NCBI GenBank assembly: GCA_033980235.1
Contig: CM067069.1
Coordinates: forward strand, 15,139,828-15,203,827
DNA from: Diadema setosum
Lineage: Eukaryota > Echinodermata > Echinoidea > Diadematoida > Diadematidae
Length of the DNA: 64,000 nucleotides
Reading direction: 5' to 3'
Part shown: positions 12,269 through 24,799 of the stretch, in pieces
Numbering within the stretch: the first letter of the stretch is position 1
How the letters are laid out: each line of letters opens with the position of its first letter
Position numbers and translations under genes: made by a program
Notes under the pieces: model-generated
Told to the model about the DNA's origin: nothing
The model's input: the letters and a program-made list of their open reading frames with translations, nothing else
Database searches by the model: none

Positions 12269-12833
12269 TTAAAGGGAAGGTAAACCCCAAGAGCAATGTG
12301 GATTGAGTGAAAGCAGCAACATTAGTAGAACACATCAGTGAAAGTTTGAGGAAAATCGGACAATCGATGCAAAAGTTATGAATTTTTAAAGTTTTGGTGT
12401 TGGAACCGCTGGATGAGGAGACTACTAGAGGATATGACGTATGAGTGGACAACAATACAAAGAAAATATAAAGGAAATTCAACAAAAATTCACTTTTCTA
12501 GAATTATGAAAGAGCAATGGACCAACCGCTTTCAGAAAGCAGGGGGAATAATTGCTACCCTTAACATATGTCAATATCAAGTTGATGGAATTTGTAATTT
12601 TCATGAAAAATGGATTTTTGTAGTATTTTCTTTATATTTTCTTGGTATTGTTGTCCACTCATACGTCATAACCTCTAGTAGTCTCCTCATCCAGCGGTTC
12701 CAACACCAAACTTTAACAATTCATAACTTTTGCATCGATAGTCCGATTTTCTTCAAACTTTCACTGATGTGTTCTACTAATGTTGCAGCTTTCACTCAAT
12801 CCACATTGCTCTTGGGGTTTATCTTTTCTTTAA
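12269..12833. mobile_element. Large foldback MITE with TTAA ends
   Basis: About 565 bp. Arms of roughly 230 bp are near-perfect reverse complements (GGTAAACCCCAAGAGCAATG at the left), flanked by TTAA-type ends. ORFs across it are arm artefacts. It abuts and appears to truncate the Penelope-like fragment on its left. Confidence 0.85.
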
Positions 12834-13228
12834 AGGACAAGTCCACCTTTACAACAACTTAAAGGTAGGGAATCCCATTTGCAGGCCTTTCTTCAATACC
12901 TAAGTGTTCTCACCAATTTTTCAAAAATTTGCATGCAAAAGGGATTGGCTGTCTTTGATATTCATTATGTGAGGTAAATAATTTACATTTGGTTCTTTTC
13001 AACAGTGCTTATGTCAGGCACCATAAAAACTTTGATCGGGCAAACACGCATAATAAATGTGAACTCAAATATACATGTACATGAATTGCATGGTGTAAGA
13101 TAGAAATTATTACTTCATTTCCAACAAATTCCAACAAATTCTCTTTATCAAATATAAAAAAAAGGGACTTCAATGCCACTTTTATTATCTCTTTGTGTGA
13201 AAAACAGAGAGAAAAAGAGCATTCCAAC

Positions 13229-14804
13229 CGTAACCGATGATCACACACTGCTTGCAAATTGATAGAGTGGAAGCCCTTCCTATTCAGGTAATCGGCCTGG
13301 AACTCTGATGGTGGCGTAACATGGATTTGGGTCCCATCGATTGCTCCAGCACATTGAGGCATTCCACGGTATACTTCAAATCCACAGAGGACAGCTCGGA
13401 GGTTTTCATCTGTAATATAAATAAATGACATAATTTTGATGCAAGACACAAATTATTGTATACACAATGTAGGCCTATAGGCCCAAGCATAGAAAAAGAA
13501 ACCTGTCTGAAGAGCATCGATTGAAGTGCCATACATTGCACATTATGTTTATCATATCATTTTTGGCAAAACCAATCATTACCACAGTAAATCTGTCTGG
13601 GAAGATTTCCTTTCACAAAACCCACCAAATTTCACAAAAAGTGTTTAAGGGCCTATATGTTTCTATGAACAACTTGAAAAATGTACACTGCAATTTGATA
13701 TTCCAAATAAATTGAATTAGTTTTACATTAGTATAATCTCCTGTCTGAAGTTAAATGTCCAGTTTACCTTTGGGAACAGTGATCTTAAAACTTTTCAAGA
13801 TATGACATTTATTAATGCATGTGTAAGTCTGTTGTACCACAAGACATCCTATCATATAACATTTTTGCGATAAAGCCTAAAATATGAGGAAATTCTGTAT
13901 TTTCTCAATATATTGAAATGTAACTGTTGGATGGATTAATCTGGATTCCAGCCTTTTTATTATAATCAAAGTAAAATACTCATATGCACCAGGGTGCATA
14001 TTCCTAGCAGGGCAGGGACACTTTAATTCATCAATAAAACAGCTCATAATGGACATCATGTGTGCTTTTATAGTCCCACTTTGGAACACAAGCACAGCAG
14101 GAGTTTATACTAGTGTTTGGCTAGTTAAGATGGTCTAGGTACTCTAGATTGGTCTACTAATATTAATAATGGAAGGCCTACTACTAGTCATTAGACCCTT
14201 CTGACAGTTCTTACTATTCCAACACTGTTGTGTCAGTGTTTGAACATTTGGATTCTAACAGCTTACACATGAGATACGTATACTAGGCATCCATACTGAC
14301 CATCATAGGACTAATGTTACAGAGAGTGTTAATGTACTCACCTGTCCGCCATTTCACGTAGTTGGGATACACGCAGGAAATAATCGCCGCAACTCCCTCA
14401 TGCACAATTTTGCATGCTGTGGACCGCCCAATCCCGAACAGATGGCCAATTGTGCGAAATTCGCACGGGGTAACGAGTCTCCACAGTGCAACTGCTACCT
14501 GCTTTTCAAGTGGGATGGGCTTCCGAATATTCGTCGGAACAAGCTCCGAGAGCTCCTCTCGGAGACTGGTACAAAGAAGATCAAAAGAAGCCCTTGACAT
14601 TCGGAAGTTCCGTGTCCATTCTCGGTCTGAGAAATGGGGAAAGGCACGTTCTTCCCACCAGGTGTGGTATGTCGTCATCACAGATGTATCCATGTCCACA
14701 ATGCGTGATGATGCATAGAGGAGGCTAATTACCATAGCGGTAATGTTCCTCCTCCTCCTCTGACACGCTTCTTCCGCCTCTAGACGCTGAATTTCCCATA
14801 GCAT
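13229..14804 (-). mobile_element. PIF/Harbinger transposase (HARBI1-like), truncated
   Basis: Two exons on the minus strand. Exon 14342-14804 starts MLWEIQRLEAEEACQRRRR and carries WTRNFRMSRASFDLLCTSL, then PLEKQVAVALWRL and FGIGRSTACKIVHEG, the helix-turn-helix part of Harbinger nucleases; donor GTGAGT. Exon 13229-13409 (acceptor ATATTACAG) continues in phase with CAGAIDGTQIHV, containing the first catalytic Asp, then NRKGFHSINLQAVCDHR. The expected next exons with the remaining D and E are not found, and the last donor (GTTGGA) is weak. In the family this nuclease moves the element with a Myb-like partner; none is visible here. Confidence 0.8.
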
Positions 14805-14937
14805 TCTGCTACCTCTTCGTCTCCTTATCTCAAGGAACTCAATTCATATATCGCTGATGATGATGTTTGAGCGGCTGATACGAGTAAATGTAGGTACGCT
14901 AGAAGAAACACGTTATCTCTGGTTGGCGCCATCTTCG

Positions 14938-15170
14938 TGTTGTTTCCCTTCCCATAAGGCAGTGCGCGCGTGACCCAATCTGTGACCTAAAAATACCCGA
15001 CTTCCGGAACCACCGCATTTGCACATCACCTTTGCATCACCGCGTATTTTATCGCTCAGTAGAAACAGCTCGAGTGGTCATAAAGTACGTGGTGCTTCGT
15101 TGGACAAAATTTGTGGCGATGCGAGGGATGCGAGGTGCTCTCAGTAGAAACACGCTAAATGACTACTTGG
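14938..15170. other. Possible Harbinger element end
   Basis: GC-richer segment with two CAGTAGAAAC words (near 15058 and 15143), the latter in GGTGCTCTCAGTAGAAACACGC. It lies just outside the transposase start, where a terminal repeat would be expected. The matching opposite terminus was not found. Confidence 0.3.
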
Positions 15171-16100
15171 ACTCGCTGCTATAAAATGAAAAATAAACCA
15201 AAAAGGAAGAAAAGGGGAGAAAAGAATATAGAGTATTAAAAGCATATGATTCCAATAAGACATTACAAGTTCTCCATGCTCAACGGACTAAAATTCTTGT
15301 ACATTGTAATTGTAATCACAGTCATACAATGCCTAATTCAACACCTTCTATTGAAAAAAAAGCACATTACAAAATTCTTCGGTTATTGCTTCTATTGAAG
15401 TACAAGACATTTATGAAGGTAGCAGGGCATGAATGCTTCATTTTCATTTTTGTGAAAAAGAAGGAAAGCAGAGTTCACAAAGCGCCTTCATCACCTCTAA
15501 ATTGCAGCTCCTCCTCATGTACAATGAGCAAAACCCTGCTGTAGCTAATTATTGTATTTTCTTTTTGTTTTTCAAAGTCAGAGGGAAATCATCCTGATGT
15601 CACAAAGAAGAAGCCAGTATGGCAATCTTCCCTGCGAAAGTAAGCTTACAGAATCTACTGGAGCTAATCTGTAATGAACTAGAAAAAAAAGTGCATAATG
15701 AAGAGCAAAATTCAAAGACCATACATTTGTGAAATGACACAGACTCCTCTCCAAAAGTAAGTACTGGTACTGAACATTCCCACTGCAATTACTAAAACTG
15801 AAATGGCTATCATACTTTGATAATTAATGGATCAAGAATGTCTAGTTCATACAAACAAATCTCAATGGATGTGAGCTCTTTTTCTTTCCTTGCTTTATTT
15901 CTAGTTTTATTTTGTGCACCAAATCTTTCACATCACATGCCCAAGGAAAATATAACATTTTACCACAAAAATATTAGGTGAAATACAAATATGGTATGCT
16001 GGCAAACATACATTAAAAGTTTGTGAGGAGATATTTGATTTTGTCCAAAAAGAGATGAGTTTGACTGTTATCATCAATATGTGACAGTACTTTATGCATA

Positions 16101-17299
16101 TCAAGTTAGGATCACGCAGCTTGAGCAAATATTCATCACCCAAATAATGCACTGGGCATTTGGGAAAACATTACTTCTTATAGCGTGTGTAACGATGCGC
16201 CAATACATCTTCTTTCGGTGGACAGGGCTCACGAGCGATATTGGGAGGAAGGTCAGGAATGCTAGCCCTGTCAACTTGTTCCTCTCTACTGTACATCCGT
16301 AGGATTTGTGTATGGAGGTTTGAAACAAAGTCATAGGATTTCTTCTATATCGTGTGTTCTTTGGTACCCATGACTTGGTCAGTTTAGAGTAATGCATTCG
16401 AACTTGCGCGTCACCTTTGTTATTTGCGCCAGGTTTCTGCTTGTGTACCACTGCCTGCTTTCTACCAGTGTTATGATTGTGGTCTAGTACTGCAAGTTGA
16501 AGACGGCCTATCATTGATGGGTAGTCAAACTCAATCCTCTTCGGACAGTATTTGAGGAGCATACTGTGGAAGGACTCCAATGCACCAGTCCTACAGGCTT
16601 TTGTTAGTTTTTTGACATCCTTTGTCAGTGTTTTGTCAAACAGGACTTCCTGTAGAGCTTCGTGTGCTGGAGAACCTGGTTCTAACCACTTGATACTCAT
16701 CTCATCATCATCTGTCAAGGGGCCATGGGCACACTGATGAACTTCTTGGCAGAATTCCACTCGTGAACATTGCATATGTGATGTGTGACGGACTGCCACA
16801 TTTCTACGATGAGATCTTCGTCCTCATTACAATTTACAGCAGACCACCACAGATGATTTGTGATTGCCTTGATCCAAGGACCAAGATCAGAGCAGTCTTT
16901 TCTCTTACTTTTTGCGAGCAACTTCTTGCCAAGCGACTTACATAAGTGCCACACATCAAACTGATGGTTCACTTCTGAAAACTCCTCTCTCGTGAGTTTG
17001 CGGATGCCAGTGTGTCTGTCTGTTGCCATAGTGACAACATTGATGCCGTGCTCCAAGAGATCCTGCACAGCTCTTTTGAAAGCCAGCATTTCCATCGCAA
17101 CCGAGCTGGACGCCCCCGTAACTTGTACCAGCGTCATTGCCAGGATCTTGTTGGTGTTCATGTCCATCATGGTATAACTACAATACTTCGCATTGTAGCC
17201 CAGCGAGTCACAGCGCCCATCCCCAATTATTGTATCCCCCGAACAAAGTTCGGAGAATACCGGTACTATGAATTTGGCCTCGTCGCGCCGCGTCCGCAT
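16101..17299 (-). pseudogene. Kolobok-type DDE transposase, frameshifted
   Basis: Minus strand, two overlapping frames. The first (from ~17222) reads GDGRCDSLGYNAKYCSYT, then SSVAMEMLAFKRAV, MATDRHTGIRKL and HQFDVWHLCKSLGKKL. The second carries GPLTDDDEMSIKWLEPGS, TGALESFHSMLLKYCPKRIE and LQLAVLDHNHNTGRKQA. This order matches Kolobok-superfamily transposases, many of which have an N-terminal THAP domain. The frames switch near 16735 (NSAKKF to HQCAHG), so the coding sequence is broken. The N-terminal side is cut near 17223 by another repeat. Confidence 0.7.
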
Positions 17300-17640
17300 C
17301 CGCCGCAGAGATTTCCTTGTGAGCGCTCTAATACCTTCTGAACCTTCTGAAAGTTATAGCCAGCAGGGCAGCACACTGCATATCGCTGACTTTGGTGTTG
17401 AATACACGTGCGTAATAGCTGCGTTTCTTTTCCAATCATCTTCAAATTTGGCATGAAGGTGTATTATGGTTAGACGAAGACGCCTATTGTTTTTGGTGAT
17501 GGTGCCCTCGCTTGTTCCGTCTTTATACATGAAAAGGTAAATTCAATAGGGTCTGCTTGTGAGCACTCTACTGGCTGCAGTTCTTCTTCGATCATCTTCA
17601 AATTTGACATGAAGGTGTATTGTAGGGCTGTTCGCAGCAG
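17223..17640. repeat. Unclassified repeat truncating the Kolobok copy
   Basis: Contains CCCCCGAACAAAGTTCGG at the junction and two copies of ATCATCTTCAAATTTG.CATG (near 17438 and 17598). No ORF of note. Shared ATGCCAAATTTGAAGAT motif suggests an internal duplication. Confidence 0.4.
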
Positions 17641-19538
17641 ATACAGGTAGGTCTACCAGTTTTCATCCTCCTCCAACCTAGGGTAATGGGGGTGATTGTA
17701 CGGTAGCTGGGCAGAACCACATTGTGGTTTGAATATCTGCAGATCCTTAGTGTGTTTCTGTCTGGTTTTCATCTGCATCAACTACATCTGATGTAGCACC
17801 ATTTGAGAGGGTTCTTCACACGTCGGTGGTTTGTTCATTTGCTTGACCTCTAGAATACGTCTTTGTGATTTTGTAGCCACGTTTTTGCTGGCATTGAACC
17901 ATTATTTTGGTGATGAGAACAGTGAAAATAATGGTGGTGACATAGGGGAATCTTCAGTGAGCATTGGGTCAGGTTGAGAAGTTAGAGGTGTCAAACAAGG
18001 TGCAGTAGATTGAGGTCTTTCCAATTGCACATCCAGCTCAGTGATAACATCCTTTAGTACAGGAAGATGGAGGAGCAGCGTGGTATAGACACCGAATAAT
18101 ACAAGGTTGATTATTTTTTGAATCGGTCATTACAAAGACTCACTACATAGGACTACAAGTAGGATATGAGTGAAAAAAAAAATATGACAGAGGCTGTACA
18201 AACAACTGTAATTGACTGTCTTTCTGCACCACCATGGTATAAAGTATGATGATTTTGGTGGGTAAACAGTTGTTGCTTCAGTTCATTTGAGTTTGGATAT
18301 TTTTTTCATAGCAATCATTGTAATGACTGTTGCTATTGTTATAGGAATTAGATTTATAAACAATTACAGATTACCGAGAATTTAAAAAAAAATTACTGGA
18401 CTGAGGTTAAATCTTTATGATATATAGTCTCCCATTCGTCAGATTTACAGTGCAGCATTAAAAATTGACTGCTCTAATGAAATATCAATGTTGTTCTTTT
18501 TCCATATTAAGACATAAACTGGTGTGTGTATGTGTGTGTGTGTGTGTGTATGTGTGTACACAGAGTCATGAATATGAATGACCGATTCAAATCATGTTTT
18601 ATTTCTTTTCAATAATATTTGCATGAAAAATATACATGGTGAAACATTACAAAAATACGCCTAGTGTGAAGAGAAAAGACATGCATTGATATGAAACTTT
18701 TCTTGTTGCATTTCTGGCCATCTTATATTTTAGTGCCCTCTGCTTGAGGTCTTACCACTTTCTTTTGACTTCCTCCCCACCCTGAAAAAGCCACCCGCTC
18801 TCAAGTGTATTGCTGCTTTCCTCCAGTAGCGTGTTTTACGCTTTTCTACCTGAAGACAATAATGAAAATGGAGGAAGTAATTATGACCACAAAGAATAGG
18901 AACGGACACAAATTATCAACTGCACTCTACTTGGCAACATCTTCACATCTTGCAAGATCTGTTTACACAATATTTCAAAATGTGGGAAACGGATCGCTGC
19001 TCTCAAATCAATGAAGTTTGACATCAATACTTACCAATTTAGATTAAATAAAGTTATTTCTATGGTGAACTTGTCCTTTAAAGGTCAATTATATGGCTTG
19101 TTAAAGCCGAGATATCTTGCTTTTGGACATACACTTAGAATGTACGTCCAACACTGTTCATCCAACACCATATTGTCACTCCAGTAACTCTGACAGTAAA
19201 ATTTCAATTTTTATCAGATATGGCACAGCTAAGTTTACAACTTTCTTGATTATAGAGTATTCTATAAATGAATTCATTATGAAACCAAAGCAAGTAGATA
19301 CACTGTACAAATTTTATGAGGAATTTAAAACAGTTTAAATCAAATTATAACAGATTTGGAGCATGCAGTTATATACAGTTACTGGCTGCCAGGCAACAAG
19401 GCTCTGTGCTGCTGAAAATAGATCTGCGCTCTAAACGAGGTCACTTCTATTTTTAAATTGTAGAACCAGTGTTCAACAGAAAGCAGAATTTAGCACCTGA
19501 TTTGCAGAGAAGCTTGAATTGTTGAAGTTTTTTTTTCC
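17640..19538. other. No recognised gene
   Basis: Scattered short ORFs (largest ~70 codons) with no domain; includes the GT microsatellite. Confidence 0.4.
18525..18558. repeat. GT dinucleotide microsatellite
   Basis: TG repeat with two TA interruptions. Confidence 0.85.
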
Positions 19539-20190
19539 TGTATAAACAATCTTTAATATATATTTAAAAAAAAACTGCATGACAGATTTCTATTCTTGTG
19601 AGATATTAGTAACCATTTGCAGTGCATGAAATATTAAAGAACATTCAAATCTGAGAGAAATTTCAACACATTAATCTACAATTAAACGAGGTGCCAGTGT
19701 AATAATAAATGAGTTTATACATAGCATATACACATCTTGTGCACTTAGAAACATAATATGCCCCTATTGAAATAAAAATCCAGACATTGAAATCAAAGAG
19801 CACTTGACTTGTCTCTTTTATAAGGCAAGGGGAATAACATTACTCTTAACATACCGGGTACATTAGTAATTATTTAGAAAAAGCAGTTTTAGTCAATTAC
19901 TGTGCTTAGAGCAACATTGTCATCAGTCACTCTGTATTTAATTGATGCTGGTAATGGCATTTCTGTGTCAAAATCAACACTCTGTTGAATTGAAAGCAGT
20001 TCCCCTGACTCCAGAAGTGCCTGTATTGGATAACTGGAAGAAAAAAGCAAAATAGAAATGTGTCATTAGTTGTTCACATAAGTTAAGATGGTAAAAGACA
20101 GAGAGAAAATTTTATGCTTAAATATGAATACAGATGTAATTGTCATGAAAATTGGTTCATTCAGTAGATAATGATTAATTTGCAATTAAG
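19539..20190. repeat. Duplicated block around orphan exon copy 3
   Basis: Recurs from 9.6-10.9 kb: the CTGTATAAACAATCTTT block followed by the exon block, same relative orientation. Short deletions between blocks distinguish it from the left pair. Confidence 0.8.
19889..20033 (-). CDS. Orphan terminal exon, copy 3
   Basis: 145 bp after a CTTCCAG acceptor, open for 47 codons to TAA: YPIQALLESGELLSIQQSVD, then FDTEMPLPASIKYRVTDDN and ending STVID. Flanking intron and 3' sequence is also shared with the 9.8- and 10.8-kb copies, so whole ~450-650-bp blocks were duplicated. Confidence 0.5.
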
Positions 20191-20702
20191 ATACATATCA
20201 TATACACACATATCCTCGCTGGGGTGACAAGATCTGCAAATTTGGTAAAAATGACTTTTGGATTAATGGTCAAATACTTTGTAATTTGTTAAACTGATCC
20301 CACAGAAGTTGACACGCTAGATAAGAAATATTACATATTTCTCTTTTTTTTTGGGGGGGGGGGGAGGGAGGAGGGAACGGTGACTCAGAACCCCAAAGAA
20401 CCATACCCGCATATTAAAACACATAAATAGACAACAAGCAGGCCATTGAATGACAAAGAACTTTCAGACTTTGAAGAAATGTGTTGAATTTGTAATGCAA
20501 CAAATGAACAAAAAGATACATGACATCATGGCAGAGTTATATTTTCAAGTAATCTAAATTCAATTTCCTTACTTTCTTTATCCGTGTACATTATTATTTC
20601 TGGTCTGTGATCATTTTGTCCTGTAGAGAGGGTAATGACAAAATTATATTTACTTACAGAATGAGACCTTTCCTTTGCAGACCTTAACTGATGCTTTCTC
20701 AC

Positions 20703-20810
20703 TCAGGCTTATACTTGGGCTTGATGACTTTGTACCGCTTTTTCCCACTCTTGGTAGTTGCCTGCGGACAATTGCTATTGGCATTGTAGTGGAGTACAAC
20801 TAGTTGGAGT
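20703..20810 (-). pseudogene. Second Kolobok-like C-terminal fragment
   Basis: After an acceptor (TATTTCAG) the minus strand reads LQLVVLHYNANSNCPQATTK then SGKKRYKVIKPKYKPE and a stop. It aligns by eye with LQLAVLDHNHNTGRKQA of the larger Kolobok copy, so it is a remnant or terminal exon of a related gene. A GTAAGT follows in its 3' part. Confidence 0.45.
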
Positions 20811-21470
20811 CTGAAATAGAATTTGAAACCAATAAAACAATTTTAAAAGTCTTTGGTTTGAACCAATCCTTATATAGTATTGAATTCCTGAGGCTGGAGA
20901 GATTCCTGAGGGGGATCATGCTCATGGCTAGCAAGAAGCTCATCCAGCATCTGTAATGTGAAACAAGAAAAGTTCATAATTGTGCCTTTGATTTGGTCAA
21001 TGGCATATGCCATGAATGCTCAAAATTGACAAAAACTAGTAAATAAGAAAAGCAAATGTAATAAGAAAGCATATCTATAGAATATATGGTCAACTTCATT
21101 AAAAAAAAAAAATCCATAGGATACATGCCAAATCAGTTCCTTACAAAATGTTTGTAATTCTCACAACCTGCAGTTTTACAGTGTGGTTGAGCAATGGTCT
21201 ATAATCATATAAAAATTCTCATTTATCAAGCTGACTGACAAGTACCTGATAATATATTCAGATGAATAAACTTAAAACAGCCAAGAAACCAGATGCAATG
21301 AAATGTATACAGTAGGTTTTAACTCTCTGAAGCACTAAATGGTAACCTTTAAGCATTCAATCACAGGTTCACATTTTCCACACCATCATACAGTGTACCG
21401 TATATATCCTGACAAAATATTATGCAGCTAAAAATTTTTTAGTTCGAAAAAATGTCAGATTATGCATTTA

Positions 21471-21830
21471 ACAGGGCGGTGAGTTGGCTCAGTCGGTAGC
21501 GCGTCTGCCTCACGATCACGCGGCCCGGGTTCGAACCCGAGTCTGGACTGAGCAATGTTGTGTGTAAACATACCGTCCCCTCTAGCAAGAGGCAAAACAC
21601 TCTGTCCCTCGTATAGGACATAAAGTGGAGGTCCCGTGTATGAGAGAGTCACAGCTCATGCACGTAAAAGATCCCGCTTCATTCATTCATCGCAAAGAGC
21701 AGGGTGTCTAACCCGGTGAGGTGGTCCCATCCCACATCCAACTGGACCCCATGGAAGACCAGCTTATTGTAGCTGAATATGGGCTATCCAGCCATCTTCA
21801 CAGATGGAAAATGAACAACAACAACAGAAT
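21471..21830 (+). mobile_element. tRNA-derived SINE
   Basis: Head with A box TTGGCTCAGTCGG (21484-21496) and B box GGTTCGAACCC (21528-21538), body of about 280 bp, and a tail of AAC repeats. It differs in body and tail from the SINE at 41435. Confidence 0.75.
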
Positions 21831-22079
21831 AGCTATGCCTCATCTAACACTCTCACGCGATCTTCAACGTGGGTAGAAGCATTCACAACTGTACCGTACC
21901 TATGGGGAGGGGGGCATTGTGCGCTTCTCTCCCCCCCCCCCCCCCACGATTTTACAAGAAGGAATTTTTTTGGGGGGTTTTTGCTTCTCAGCTGATATTC
22001 GATATGGAAGGAGAACATGTACTATGCAAAGCTACCCACCCAATTTCATCCCCCCAAATTCCTAAATTATGCGAATAAT

Positions 22080-23878
22080 ATTATGAAGTATGATTAGAAT
22101 TCTAGTAATAACAATGAAGTACAAGATGAAGAGGGTCCCACCCAACGCGTTGCGGGTTCATAACATATTGTTTGATAACCCTCCCTCTCTCTTCTCGTCA
22201 CAGAAACTGTCAACTCATTTGCCACACTACCTGCGGCCGCAACTTCCGTGACCAGGCTCATTAACTGTCTGGCTTCATGCCTGTACGACATATATGACTG
22301 ATCCGGATGAATGATTGTTGATACGTATTCTGTTCAATGTTAGTGGAGACTGACGTTGAGTGATCGTGTGAATGTTTGGATACTGCCTTGTATACTTTAA
22401 AAAGATGTCGAATAGTGGGAATACCCGCTATTTATAGGGACTGGGGTGCCAAACTCATTATCATAACAAAAGACTTTGAATTTCCTTCGTGTGTTCTCTC
22501 TGCCAAAGCATGCAGGAATTTGCTAACCCTCTGAAAGCTTGTATGAAGTGTTATGTAATAGAATTTTGTGTCATGCACTATATAGCTCCCCTCTCGATCT
22601 CCCCCCCCCCCCCCCCCCCCCCATAAGCTCCCTGGACTTGTACGACTTGAAACCCGGCAGTGGATCACCGACAAAATTGTTAGTAACATCAGTTACTGAT
22701 GCATTTTTTTCTTGCAGTTCTTTAGAAATGCAGATTTGGTGCAAAATTTATTGTTGTAATTCCTTTAGCCACAATAAGGCTACAATGTACAAGTGTACCT
22801 TGTAGGCCTATAAACTATAGTTACATCAATTACAATTCAAAGGTATTTTATTTGCATTACTACAGACTACAGAATGTTGTAAAAGCTCTGTATAGTAACA
22901 TCAGTTACTGTGGAATTGCCCGTATGGATAACTTGCAAATGAAGTGTGTATCTGAATTGAATATAAAAAAATAATAATAATACATGTAGACACAAACCTA
23001 CTGATATTGACCCATGGATGTGTCTGCATTTATGGACCTGGCCCTTCTGCCTTGATGTGACTGAGTTGTGACTTTAACTAATACAGTTTATGTCACTGCC
23101 TTTCTTCACAATAAGGAAGTTCTTTGTCCATACAACTTTGACTTTGAATTTGAACTTTGTCTTGACTTTAGAACATAGGTGACGTATAGGTAAGTATAGG
23201 CTTTCTTTGACTTGAGTTACAGCCATACAGGTAGGTACCCCAAACCAGTATGCAAGATTATATTTTTTGGAAAAAAACTGAGCCTGTCCTTATTATGTAC
23301 TAACCACCCTGTTATATCTATATCATTGTCATTGCTATTGAGTATTTCATTTGTCACTGCAACTTGTGTAGTGTATTGACAATTTTTTTTTTATGACTGC
23401 AGTCACATCACAGTCACATCACACTCACAGTCACAGAGCGTAGCCAGCTACCGTGACATTCGATTCACAAATGAAAACACAAAGAAAGACCCCACATTTT
23501 ACAAATTTCTAATTTTGTAATTGAATGCTGAACGTACAAAAACGCAATATCGGTCCCCTAGCTCTTACGTTGTTCTGCGTGTGCATCTTCACTAGATCTA
23601 GACGTGGTCTACTGGTATGTGCAAAGCCTATATGGAGGTTGAAAGCAGTCACCGGCTATGACGAAATGAATGGCGGTGAATGGGAGTGCACAGTGCAGTG
23701 GTGGACTACAATAGGCCCTATTTCACGATAATGCCGAATGAACGTACCGGTAGTCGTAATAGATAGTCATTACGGTACTCACTCTCATTTTCCTCCTCTT
23801 CTCAGCGGCTGGTCTTGGCTTTATTGTTGCCACTCCTCTTCAACTCGGATGATTTGCCATGCTGCAGTGGCAGTTTAA
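22080..23878. other. No recognised gene
   Basis: Contains a C tract of more than 20 bases at about 22600 and short ORFs without recognisable domains. A duplicated AGTAACATCAGTTACTG word occurs near 22683 and 22896. Confidence 0.4.
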
Positions 23879-24143
23879 TTACAGGCAGCGAGCATCGGGC
23901 TTCAGCCTTCTGAGGCGTTTAATATGAAATTGGTTATGCAGCCCCTCTTCGAATGCATCCTCAGGGAAGTGGGCGCTGCACACCAAAGTTGAGCTGCTGG
24001 GCCGGCCCGTCCCAATCGGCCCTTGTCAGTTTTACTCGTGTGGTCCAGATTCTTCGTAGATTTTGATCGTTGGGAAAGGTGTGAAGGCTCACCCCATCCT
24101 TTGCCGTGTTGCTACACCCTGCAACGATGCCTCGTCTAGGCAT
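23879..24143 (-). pseudogene. Broken THAP zinc-finger domain
   Basis: Reads MPRRGIVAGCSNTAKDGVSL then HTFPNDQNLRRIW and RADWDGP; after a one-base frame change it continues SSTLVCSAHFPEDAFEEGLH and ends at a TAA (23879-23881). This is the THAP C2CH DNA-binding fold (AGCSNT, FP, W, CSAHF). The first zinc cysteine, expected at residue 5, is glycine. THAP domains are typical of P and Kolobok transposases, and the ~8-kb-distant Kolobok frame lies on the same strand. Confidence 0.7.
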
Positions 24144-24799
24144 GGTTTCGTTTACAGGGTGTAGCTAAGATCTCTTCAAACTATATTTTTGCAACCAAAC
24201 GTTTTAACAACCCAACGTCTTGTGAACAATCAACACACGACATCAGCGAGGTACACATACGCGATACGCTGGGTGGGTATGGGCCGTGTGCGTATAATAC
24301 TAACGTGTACGATGTGTGCCTCGCACATCGGCTATACTACAGTAATCAGCAGTGTTGTCTGCTACGAAAGCTTCGTTCTTGAGATGACGTATTCGGTCAC
24401 GTGACTCACATTTGTCGAAATTTCACTTTTTTAAGGGGCGGAGCTTAGGAACTTGGACATATACAAAATCAAGGCAGCAAAATTGGATTCTCTCTCTTAC
24501 AGGTGCTTTCTACAAACAACTGGTGAAAGACTATCAAAGAATAACACATCTTAGCCCTCTCAGAGCTCAAATTCATGGATTTCACAGCCCCTTTAAGGAA
24601 TCCCTCTGAACTTTTTCACAACCGCAAAGCATTCTCCATTCGAGTGAAATGGTTTTGGGCCTGATTCGAATTCCCTTAGTTTGTAATCTATTTTGTGGCT
24701 ACAGCGATTACCCACCTCTTCAAATACGGTACTATCGGTCTACTTTTACCCTTTTCATCCGCACTTGCCTATACAAAGCAAAGAATCATGGATACTTTG

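Noticed and set aside
12413..12862. 149-codon plus-strand ORF
   Set aside because: Runs through both arms of a foldback MITE; composition and the matching minus ORF show it is an artefact.
20880..20955. Short minus-strand open stretch MLDELLASHEHDPPQESLQP after an acceptor
   Set aside because: Too short, no homology I can name, and no matching donor; could be an exon related to the Kolobok-like scrap but unsupported.
21480..21545. Possible tRNA gene
   Set aside because: A and B boxes are present, but the sequence continues into a SINE body with an AAC tail and no clean 3' tRNA end or terminator.
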